64,000 bases of DNA, from contig NC_049992.1 in NCBI RefSeq assembly GCF_000003815.2, positions 10,622,728-10,686,727 on the forward strand, given 5' to 3'. Position 1 is the stretch's first letter; every line of letters begins with the position of its first letter. Position numbers and translations under genes: made by a program. The stretch comes from Branchiostoma floridae. Lineage: Eukaryota > Chordata > Leptocardii > Amphioxiformes > Branchiostomatidae. This document shows, one piece after another, positions 1-16,134 of this stretch. The notes under the pieces were generated by a model. It was not told the DNA's origin and ran no database searches. It saw only the letters and a program-made list of their open reading frames with translations.

Positions 1-59
1 TACAAAATTTTCACACAATTTGAGATGTTAGATCTTCAAGAAATTATCATCTTATTTAC

Positions 60-2641
60 CTATCAAGTCAATCTGGACCTTCTGATTGGCCAGGATCCAG
101 TTGAACCACTCTGTAAGGACCACATACTCTGCATCTGTCATATTTCCACTGGGGAGACAAAAACACAAAGTTAACATTACATGCTGCTACTATATGTGTG
201 ACATCTGAAGCTGAACAAGTAAACATCATATGCCACTGGAGCTAAGTCAATACAGCTTATTTGAATAGAATTTTTCTCTGAAATAGCTTTGGTAAAAATA
301 ACAGGCTCAACACTATCTACATTAGTTGGACAATTTACAGACAGTGACACACAAAGATATCATAACACATTTTGGTATCATAGCACAGTTCAATTTGGAC
401 TATAATATGTCCCCACCTTTCATGCATGTTCTCCACAAAGCAGTACTTTGCACTGTAGATGGAACGTTCCATCATTCTGATAAGGGCTTTCTGAAAGGTG
501 TGAAACAAAATACCAAACGTTACACATTTTCAACATACACATTCAAGGAAGGAAGATATTAAAGGTTTTCAAATCATCAAACATTATGACAAAATCATTC
601 CGTGATGTAAAAATCACTAGGAATAGTAGGATGCTCTAATATTAATGATTGTGCTTAACTTTTACAGAAATGGAATTCTAAAGGCATCAACTCCAATTCT
701 CACAGGCAGAAATGTATTTACCCCTTTTTACTAAATTTTAGGCATGTATTTTTACACCTTAGAATGTTATAAGTGAACAGAGGACTTGCCTGTTGTCTTG
801 TGTGGATGTCTAACATGGTCAGCTGTACGTACGACTGGAAAGCAAAACTCCACCTCTTTGGGTCCGAATACATCAGAGCCTGAAGGCGGATAAAAAAATT
901 TAATGTAATTTTCAGGGTGAGTTACTGACACAAACAACATGTTTATATATCCTGTCAGTATCTCATTCACTGATACATATACCATGACCCCTGAGGTTGA
1001 ATTTAAGCATCTTTAACTTAAGGTCATTAACAGTTACTTCTTTAATAGGTAGATGAAGGCAGAGAAGGATGCAGAAAGGAGACTTAAAATACACTGGTCC
1101 TGATTGACAGAAATAATAGTGTATATACATAATTTCCTGTACTCACCAATGTGTTGTGCCCTCTCACATTTCTCCACATGTCCACTGGTTCTTGTATCAC
1201 CTACAAACGTACATGTGTATGGGTGAATAATATCACTAATATCAGTCAATAAGGGTATAAATCAAACAATTTGAATCCAATTAATGAGTGCAACAGGATA
1301 CATTCTTAAGTTATATCAGAGGCACAAAGTTTTAAAAGTCAAACTCTCATCTCTATGTCATAATGTCAAGATATGATACTAATACTAGGAGGTAAAACAA
1401 AATAAAAGATAACTAAAATATAGTCAGCTCTTCTTTCATCCACTGTCAAAACAGTTCCTTGCCTCAATTCCTTTGGTCTTTGCAAAATGGTCCAGGAATG
1501 TTGTCTTCCCACTGCCAATGTTACCCTCTATTGCAACCGTTATAGATCTGGATGGACGAAGTGTAGTCATTTTCCCGGTAACAAGCCTCTGTGCTAGAAT
1601 GTCATAAACAAAAGAAGTCAACGGATCATGACTGATAACAATGATAACAAGTATTCAACTGTAACGTGACCAACATTACATACATTGGACCATTAGGACA
1701 TACATTGGACTTTTTAGCTTTCCTAATTTTTTGTATGTATGCTTGTATGTTTGTGGTTGCATTCCATGATTGATATGTCATATGTAAGGCCACAGCAAGT
1801 AAATTTTATGGATGACATCCGCGCGCTCATTAATTTTCGCCTGATTTCAGAAAACAAAACAAGAATTTTTTTCTTCTTCAGGGAAGGCCTAATAGATTAA
1901 AATGGGTAAAGGTTGTGTTGTAACCTAATCATTGAATGTAGAATTGACACTAGAGACTCTGTACATAGCATTGACTGTAGTTGCAGAGGTGCAACTTGAT
2001 AGATAGTTGTAAACTATGGAAGCTATCAGTGTAGTTGCCAACATGATACCAGTCTACCACACTAGTGTCACTTTAACTACACTGGTGCACTTCTTAAATA
2101 CAGGAATGAATACCTTGTTGGCTGTGATGCCATATTTTGTCACTTCAACTTAGTTCAAGTCTTGTTACAACGTCTATTTTGAAAATTTGCCATTTTGTTT
2201 TTTTTACCCATCTTGTTTTTTTTCGCCCTATCTCATTATTTTTGCAGTCTGCAGAGGATGTCATCCATAAAATTTACTTGCTATGGCCTAACTGAGAAAG
2301 AGAGAAAAATTGACAGATAGAAATTACGCAAATAAGACCTAATTTGCATGATTGGTGAGATAATAATCAAAGTAGTGCCAAATGAACATGAACATCTATG
2401 GATGTAATTCTTGCAAATGAGGACCCAACTTACACAACTGTCCTCATTTCAATACCTGATCAGAAAATGCCTTTAATACTTCTGTAACCTTCAAAATCGA
2501 AACATGTGCTCTAGTCTGACAAGTAACATTGCATTTGCAATCATTTCTTCATATCAAGAGATCAAAGTTCTACTACAAACCTTTATCCAACGACGTTCTT
2601 GACCCAAAGATCGTCCAGCTCCCACGGAATGCTGCTTTCAT
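60..2641 (-). CDS. TK2: deoxynucleoside kinase, TK2/dNK type (3' part outside window)
   Basis: Phosphorylates deoxynucleosides for the (mitochondrial) dNTP salvage pathway. Visible exons, 5' to 3': 2581-2641, 1463-1593, 1147-1200, 790-879, 417-490, 60-148; phases chain correctly (1,0,0,0,2,1) and give 166 residues before the window edge. The P-loop [14 protein letters not shown], the [13 protein letters not shown] segment, [20 protein letters not shown], the ERS motif in [17 protein letters not shown] and [14 protein letters not shown] are all typical of the TK2/insect dNK family. The proposed first exon ([20 protein letters not shown]) is basic, lacks acidic residues before its end and resembles a mitochondrial presequence; it was chosen because its donor phase fits. 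Two introns use GC donors (after 1463 and after 790). The C-terminal lid and end lie below position 60. Identity is firm; the first exon is inferred. Confidence 0.9.
1787..2289. mobile_element. non-autonomous DNA transposon with ~34-bp terminal inverted repeats, copy 1
   Basis: The left end (1787-1820, starting AGGCCACAGCAAGTAAATTT) is matched inverted at 2256-2289 with one mismatch. The interior has no coding capacity. It sits in the first intron of the deoxynucleoside kinase gene. A diverged relative with the same ends lies at 31808-32292. A TA sits next to each end, but the target-site duplication is not clear. Confidence 0.8.
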
Positions 2642-3107
2642 GAACATTGTCCTAAATATGAGGTTTATCAAGCTTTTATGTACGTTCTATCTGTCCACGG
2701 TACCTCACCCAGGCATGCCCGCACTGTTTTGTAACATATGAACTTTCACCTCACTTCCGGGTTATAGAATTTGCTATAAAAAGACGAAAAACACAGTAAC
2801 TTGGCTAGGAAATAAGGGAAAACGACAGATAAGAAACAGTATTCAAAACAGCGCAGTTATGGTCAAAGTCTTTAAGCCTTAAATCCGAAGGGTGACCACA
2901 TCTGAAGATATATAACTGTTAATGCATGTGTTAGACAGGCGGACATGCAGCGACAATATTAGTGACCTTTTGTTCATCAGGTTCTCGAAAAGGCTGACGG
3001 GTAACGCGGGGTCATCTGAAGCGTGTGTTCCGAGTCGGCCTTTGTTGTGTTTTTCTGAGTCTTGTTGACAAATATTTGGCTCTGTACGCTATTTTCCAGC
3101 ACCAACA
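2642..3107. promoter_or_regulatory. head-to-head intergenic region, probable bidirectional promoter
   Basis: The start codons of the minus-strand deoxynucleoside kinase and the plus-strand ACTL6A are only about 470 bp apart. An ETS/GABPA-type ACTTCCGG is at 2753-2760 and an AT-rich CTATAAAAAG follows at about 2773. Divergent housekeeping pairs commonly share such promoters. This is inferred from layout and motif only; no transcription start site can be seen. Confidence 0.5.
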
Positions 3108-9010
<5,903 letters not shown>

Positions 9011-12000
9011 ACATGCCTGTCATAAACGTACACCTACTAAACTCTGTATTTAAGCACCAAACACATGAGGTAGCCATATGGGATGAACATTTTACAAAGT
9101 AGTAATGCTTCCATCTGACATGTCGGCCATTTCCCCAGGCAAAGGTAGCTGATATGGGTGGACAATTGGGGTAGTCAGTTCCTAAACTTTTCAAAGGATT
9201 TCAAGGGTACCAGACAGCTCCGTTTAGCATCTTGTATCATAAGTAGAGTCTACTTTCATAATATTGCCACTAAAAGCATAATGGCACCAAATATAATAAT
9301 GAAACGATAAATTTCAAGAGATCTACTAATGCAGAATCTCTGAGTTATGTACACTTAACATATATTCTGGTGTTCAAGACATTCTTTAGAAGGCTTTGAT
9401 TACCAACCATGCATTGTATGACAACAAGGACAAAGGTTTACGGTTCTATGTCAGGACAAGAGAGGGTAAAAAACATTCCACCACTTGCCAAATGACATGG
9501 AAGTTATGGGCAGTGTATGTCTGTTTCCCATGATTTTTGTGTCTGTAGACATCTTTCTACTGGTATTTCAGGTACTCTCTTCCAGCCAAGAAAAGAACAA
9601 CGGCTGTATAGAACTGATATAAAACCAAGATGATTCTCTTACTAATGGCTTATGTAACACCTTTATGAGCTCACCTTTTCCCAGTGCATTTTGGCAGTAT
9701 CTAAGAACTGTAATATTTTGTCATTAATAAGAGTAAGGAGTCAGTAAAAGCATGAGCATCCAAGGTAAATAGATTACAGTACATGGACACTAACTGGGGG
9801 AAACGGTGGGTTGCTCCTATGTCAAATTGGCATTACTTGTGAAATTGACATAACCATTGAGGTATGATGAGCCTCGATGAGAGTAGACATTACATGTAAA
9901 TATATCTAAGTGCTTGTATTTCTGAATTTTAGTACCATAATGATTATAAGGCATCAATGCATAACACAGAAGTTCTGCAAAGTACCTACTGTGCAAGCAA
10001 TTAGTTTGAGCAAGGAGGTTAAAAAAGACCCATGGCCCCTCTTATAAAATCCATTTTCTCATGGAAACAGTGTGATTACAGTGGTCTGGTGGCTTTTCAG
10101 TACATAGGACAAAATATATATCAAGTTTTGACAGAAAGTTCTAATGTTGATCTTTACTTCTAGCCCAGTTTACATTAAACATTATGTATTTCTGGAAGTG
10201 CTTGGGCTGTCTGTGGTCTTAGTTTATATAGCAGTCATAGAATTGCGTAGAAATCCATATGTCTCATCTATATGGGAAGGAAAGCTGTTTAACGTTTGGG
10301 GATGTATGGTGTGTGTTTTGTAGAATTTGCTTTCCACAATGTTAATACATATAAGTCATAAACATGATCTATCCGCTTGTACTATTTCTATATTGATTAT
10401 GCTTATGAAGTTCTATTTTCATATAACTTATAGGTATTGTTGTTTATGTAAAACTATACACCTATAAACATAATGAAAAAAAACATTCATGACTTTGATT
10501 TTCTTCTGAAGGAGGTAAAACAGAACACACAGCTTCAGTTGAACTGTAAGTCCATCGTCCCCCAAATCCAACCATTTCTTTCATTCCAAAAATTGTAATA
10601 AAATCAATCCAAATCTTTTTTATGTTATGCCTCTGAAATTGAGGTAGTAATCTTGCTATGTTACTGCTAGTAATAGAATGCTTTCATTTGTTGATTTTGT
10701 CAAATGTCTCACCTTCATGTACATGTGTATCAAGCAAGTACTATATATGAATCACGAAACATTCGCAGTGTTTTTGATGAGGGGTCACCGCTAACTCATC
10801 AAAACTCAAATACGAGTTCTGTCTGACGTTGTATTACTACGGTTATTTCAACCGTGAACTGACAACTCTCTTTCCATTCCTACCACGAAATTGCGTCCCT
10901 ACAAACTAGCGAGGAGTTAAGCCATTTCTGTACCGATGTAAACAGTTCATTTTTCTTCTCCCCTTGCCACTGTTTTTATATAATCAGCTCCCAAATCAGA
11001 CATTCAGGCTCGGAAGCTTAGTATTCTGCTACGTACTCTAAAATGGTACAGAGGTGAAGCATGTTGAGCTTTTAGACCAGCGCTGTAGGATTTTCAGACT
11101 CAGTGTCTGGACGAGAGCCAGAAGCAGGACTTGCGAGCTGATTAGACAGACGTCCCAGGCTCTTAGCTTCTTTTACAGGGAGTCTCTTGAGATTGACGTC
11201 TTGGAGTTGACATGACTTTGCCCTTAAAAGCTTTCCAGAATGGGATTAAGAAGTGCATGATAATACTGGATTTTAGATACATTGTGCATATATGAGAAAG
11301 GAGTGCCTTTTACTCCACTCTATTTCTAGTATGCGTTATTAGGAACGCAGTTTGCACTCAACATGTGGTCACAATCATGTTTTCAATGTCCTCGAATTTC
11401 GTAGTTGGGGAAGAAAGTTGAGTGAAATGCATGCATAAATATGGCGAATTCTATGAATTGCATGCATTTTGGTGGCGTTTGGTAACTGTTGATGCCAACT
11501 GTAGTTGATTGGATGTTTTAAGCACTTTGGAGTTCATGATTATATCAAATTAGAAAGAAACAAGGAAGAACGAATGGCCAGGCTGGGTAAGGGGCAAATT
11601 TAAAAAAAAAACACAGACTCGCTCTCATCTTGTCCCATCCCCAATCAAGGTCTATATGGTACTTCCAGCATCAGATAAGGATTTGCCTGAAGCAGCTTAC
11701 GCTTTCTAACGGACTTAAATTCGGTACTTCATCTAGGATCTCTTTGAGGCCGGCCATAGCATCCACAGATCTTTAGAACAGTAATACGTCGCTGAGTTTC
11801 AAGACACCTAAACTCATTAAGTGTCGCACAAGGCGGCTATTGTCAATTACTAACCCTGACAATTACTAATGCCATCTTAAATCTATCTTTAGTTTTCTAT
11901 GACTCCCTTGCGCTTCCTGTGGGGAAAACTATGGAGGATGGCACCTAGGCTACTAGTAGTATTGTGTCAGTATGCTGAATTTATGACCAAAGATATGGGT

Positions 12001-12471
12001 TTCGATTGCTATATAGAAGACTATAAAGATATGATATGGGTGTTGAAAAAAACAAACATTACGGTACTTTCTCCGGCTACTTTCTTTTCTCTAGACAAAG
12101 TTTTTTTTCGGTATTCATCTGTAGTCTGTGACCAGGAATATAATTGACATGTCAGTTAAAGCTTGGTGCATATTCCATTCCCAATTGCAAGCTCGTTTTC
12201 GAGTAACGTAAGCTGTGCATGTCGTATTTCATAATTGCCCACAAAAAGCCCTTTCCTCACCTTGTACATTTCGTTTCCTCCATGTGTCCCATAAACATTC
12301 ATTATTCAACTCTATGTGTGACGTACTTAGAGTATTCTCATTACTGTCAAATAGATGCTCTCGATTTCGGGCAGCCGTCGGTTGGTTCTTTGTATCTTCT
12401 GTAGCTTGTATTTTCAATTTGCATAACATTTACACGGATTTCTAGATAGTTTCGTTCGTTTAAGCGGACAG
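9011..12471. other. ACTL6A 3' flank and intergenic DNA, no gene recognised
   Basis: About 3.5 kb between the ACTL6A stop and the GPCR start. Open frames here are short, AT-rich and lack any family motif or convincing splice context. Part will be ACTL6A 3' UTR and part GPCR 5' flank; neither border can be placed. A possible polyadenylation signal (AATAAA) is near 10600, which would imply a long UTR and is uncertain. Confidence 0.5.
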
Positions 12472-14683
12472 ATGATCCGGAGAAACGTAACAGGTGCCAT
12501 CGCCCAGGCGGTTCGGGACGTCACGGAAGTGGTCGGAGTCTGCGAAGTCTTGGGTAATGTGACCACGGGTAACAACACCTTGACTGCCGTGGTTTTTGAG
12601 CCGGCCTTCTGTGGTCTGTACGGGGCAGTACCGTCCCTAGCGCCGCTGCTGATTCTGGTCATGGTCTGCTTCCTTCTCCTCTCGCTGTTTGGTAACAGCT
12701 GCCTGGTGGGAGTCATCTTAACTACGGATTACATGAAGGTAAATGTGTACCTTTCCATTCAAACGTCTAGATCTACTACTAGTGTCAGTGTGTCTTCTTC
12801 AAACGTGAGGTGAATGTAACAGCCGAGGTGTGTAGCAATAACAGTCCCGCCCGTGTTATGTTTTTTAAAGGTGGATAAAAGTGTATTTTTGTAGCTTTAG
12901 AAATAATTACAGAAATGTGGACGATTGCACGTAAAAATGGATACTGTAAATCATGTCAAGTGTTGTTAATAAGAACTGCATGGCAAGACTTTGATTTGAT
13001 ACATTATATTCCATCGTCATACCGTTTTAAATAGTAGCCTGATTCATATCATGGCCCATACTGCACACTAAAATGTACGAGCCTGGTTCTGCAGACAGCC
13101 TCTATTTCAGGGGTGCCTAAGCATTTGCACGAACCCTATGAAATTCGTACGAATATTATGTGATACACACGAATCACTATGCGAAAACGCACGAATATTA
13201 TGAAATTCGCACGAATCACTATGCGAAATCGTACGAATTTTATGAAATTCGCACGAATCACTATGTGACACACACGAGCCTTATGTGATTTGCACGATCC
13301 TTATGCAAAAACGGCGGCCGGGAGGAGGCATGATTTTGAGCGTTTCTACCCGAGATATTTATATTTCAAGGCATGGAATGGACATTTACCGTCGCAAAGA
13401 TGTATTTGATAGCCTGTGAGCTACTGTTTAGCTTCATTTCGGCGTGTTACATCGTATTTTCAGTCGGCGAAGCGGCGAAGCCGCCATCTTGAAAATCCCG
13501 CTCCGTTTGTCACGTGACCCCGCCAGTGGTTGCGCAATTTCGCATAAGGATCGTGCAAATCACATAAGGCTCGTGTGTGTCACATAGTGATTCGTGCGAA
13601 TTTCATAAAATTCGTACGATTTCGCATAGTGATTCGTGCGAATTTCATAATATTCGTGCGTTTTCGCATAGTGATTCGTGTGTATCACATAATATTCGTA
13701 CGAATTTCATAGGGATCGTGCAAATGCTTAGGCACCCCTGTATTTGCAAGTTCAAAATACTGTATAGTGATAGGGGGTTTGGACAAGTCCGTAAAATGTC
13801 CGCTTATTACAAAACAACAATGCTAATTCTTATATCATATATCTAGCTCACACCGTCCTACTTTCAGGAACCCGGTAACTACTTCCTCGCCGCCATGGCC
13901 ATCACCGACACATCACTAGCCATGGCCTACAACCCCATAGCGATATACAGTTTAGCACATGGTGAATATCCGGCCGGGCCATGGTGCAGGCTACAGGCCT
14001 TCTTCATCATTTTCCTGTCCATCTTGTCCATTCACTCGCTTCTCTGTGTGTGGATCTGTCGCTACATCCACATCGCATTTCCACTTCACTACAAGAAAGT
14101 CCTGACCCGTCGGCGGATGGTACTAGTCATGTGTCTGTGTGTCCTGATCGCAGTCATCCCCGCCGCCGTAGGAGTGTCTCCTATCCATAGCCTGGCAGTT
14201 GGGGCTGCTGAGGAAGTCCTCAGAGGCTTTGAGAAACCACAGACTTTGATGACACCGTGCTTGGCTGGCCCCGAGGGCCTAAAACTAGCCTTAGTCATCA
14301 ACCTTCTTGCCATGGTAGGTATCGTCTTCCTAGTCAGTCTCATTTACTGCGAGACCAGACGAAGCCAGAAGAAACACGACCAGAAGGTGACGTGGAACGC
14401 CCAGGCTGAAGATCAGGAATCCAAGATGCAGGCGGTCCACACGCTGCTCATCATCGTGTTGGTCAACTGGATCACGTGGCTACCGGCGTTTGTTGTTAGC
14501 GTCTCGATGAAGGCCGGCTCGATATCCCTGGCTACCGCCGCTCCCTGGTGTGACATCACCACCATTGTCCTGCAAAGCGCGACGTTCTCCGACTCTCTCG
14601 TCTACGCGTTTCGCTACCGGATTTACCGTCGGGCGCTCAAGAAAATGTATGAAAATATTCATTCTATTTTCACTAAAACCTAG
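12472..14683 (+). CDS. class A (rhodopsin-family) orphan GPCR, two exons, 360 aa
   Basis: Seven-transmembrane receptor. Exon 1 (12472-12738) encodes an N-terminus with several N-glycosylation sequons (RNVTG, GNVTT, NNTL), TM1 with a GNS motif (SLFGNSCLVG) and the first loop. Exon 2 (13868-14683, phase 0 join at KE) encodes TM2-TM7. TM3 ends CRYIHIAFPLHY, so the DRY aspartate is replaced by Cys. TM6 has NWITWLPAF, a CWxP variant. TM7 has FSDSLVYAFRY where NPxxY is expected. Cysteines at WCRL (top of TM3) and TPCLAG (loop 2) could form the usual disulfide. The short tail is basic. No ligand class can be assigned; lineage-expanded receptors of this sort are common in lancelets. The single intron is filled largely by a foldback transposon. 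Confidence 0.88.
13108..13740. mobile_element. foldback transposon with ~205-bp near-perfect arms (TSD TATTT)
   Basis: The arms 13108-13312 and about 13536-13740 are reverse complements with essentially one visible mismatch. The outer ends are CAGGGGTGCCTAAG, flanked by TATTT on both sides (13103-13107 and 13741-13745). The arms are built of degenerate ~40-bp units around CACGAATCACTATGCGAAA. The centre (13313-13535) is GC-richer and non-coding. It lies in the GPCR intron. Confidence 0.9.
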
Positions 14684-16134
14684 CTACTGATCGTATCTGT
14701 GTAGATTTTACAAGCATACATGAATATTGGAAGCATATGTGACCTTGTAAACTCTGTAAAGGTTCTACATAATATGTATTGAGCTCGGGACCAAAAATTC
14801 AACTATAGTATTCAGACAGTTGCTTAAGTTACCAATTTTGATGTATTGTCTAATGATTATGTTCAAAATGTTTATATCTCAGTATCTGTGAAGTTCTTAT
14901 CGTCAAGAAAATAGTTATGATTTCCCATGATTTGGGGTTGTGATATATTGAACAAAGTGAATGATAAATCAATGCCAGGCATTATAATTACTACAAAAGC
15001 GATGAATAAGTATGTAATGTTATGATGACTGAGCTAACAGCAGGAATGGTTTTTGATTGTATTTTGAACAGATTCAACGTCACAATAACCTGTGCATGTA
15101 TGTGTGGACTAACATTGTGATGATATCTATGTCAATGTATCATCATCATCAAATCCACTTTAAAAGTTGTTGACATATGAATTATGACATAACGTTATCT
15201 GTGTTTTCAAGCCGTTATTGATTGGGACATCTTACTTTGAGAAATATTACTCTTGAATTTGTTGAGCTGTAAATGTTTGGTTTGCGTGTGAAAAGTTTAT
15301 CAAGAAAGTTGACCCCAAGTTTGAACTATATATAGCTTAGTTAGTAGTAAAAATTCGTTCATTGACTCCCGACTGTATCATTATCAGTTGCACGCATTAT
15401 ATAGATACAATCTACGTACTTCACTTCAGCCATTCGGATACGCACTTACTGCAGTCCATTGTCGTTAGTAAGCTGATAGAAGTATGACTCTACGCATTGT
15501 CATCATAACCATTCTACCATACCATGTTACATGTGCCAGGCTCCCTGGAACTCAGCCTGTCTTAGAATGGCCGAAATGTACACAATTAACAACTGAGAAG
15601 TGATGTATGCAAACTTGAAGCACGGATGTGAACATATATAATAGGCACCCCACGCCAAATTTCATTTATTTTGAATACAGAAATGTACATTTTTTTTGTC
15701 TAAAATGGCTACAAATCACAAAATCAACCACAGTGATGTGGCCGGTGTGTGCAACAAGCGTGGACTCCGAAGCAACTTTTATGTCATTTGGTTTGAATGC
15801 TAGGACACATAAGCCCCGGGCCCCAAACCTACATTTTGGTTAAAACATTCGTTAAAATCAATTATGGGCAGAAATTGAGTAGTCTGTGTAACGCAAACTC
15901 CGCTATCCGGAGCTTGTAGACTCCTCCCCGCGGAGTATGATCGGCGCGGCAGTATGACGGGCCTGAGAAGCACGGTTAAATCAGGCTAACCCGAAGACTG
16001 GCTCGGAATCCAGCTGTTTTCCGACAATTTCCTTATTTGGGGAGCGTTTCTGTCATGCGCAGATGCACAGCAGCACAGCAGCAAATGGCGGACATTTTGG
16101 TTTTTGTTTGATCGTCGCGCGTCGCAGGACAGTC
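14684..16134. other. intergenic DNA, no gene recognised
   Basis: This holds the GPCR 3' flank and the promoter side of the next gene. The final ~250 bp become GC-rich, and a YY1-like AAATGGCGGAC is at 16082-16092, close to the start codon proposed at 16135. Nothing else is recognised. Confidence 0.5.
16082..16092 (+). promoter_or_regulatory. YY1-type AAATGGCGGAC near probable transcription start
   Basis: An ATGGCGG element about 50 bp upstream of the proposed start codon of the cysteine-rich repeat gene, in a locally GC-rich stretch. YY1 motifs of this form sit just downstream of start sites in many TATA-less promoters. Motif match only. Confidence 0.35.

Noticed and set aside
11899-12147. 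82-codon plus-strand frame upstream of the GPCR
   Set aside because: AT-rich, no motif, no junction to the GPCR exon; treated as non-coding.
13577-13846. 89-codon plus-strand frame with repeated SHSDSCEF
   Set aside because: It is the right arm of the foldback transposon read through; the periodic peptide reflects the repeat unit.
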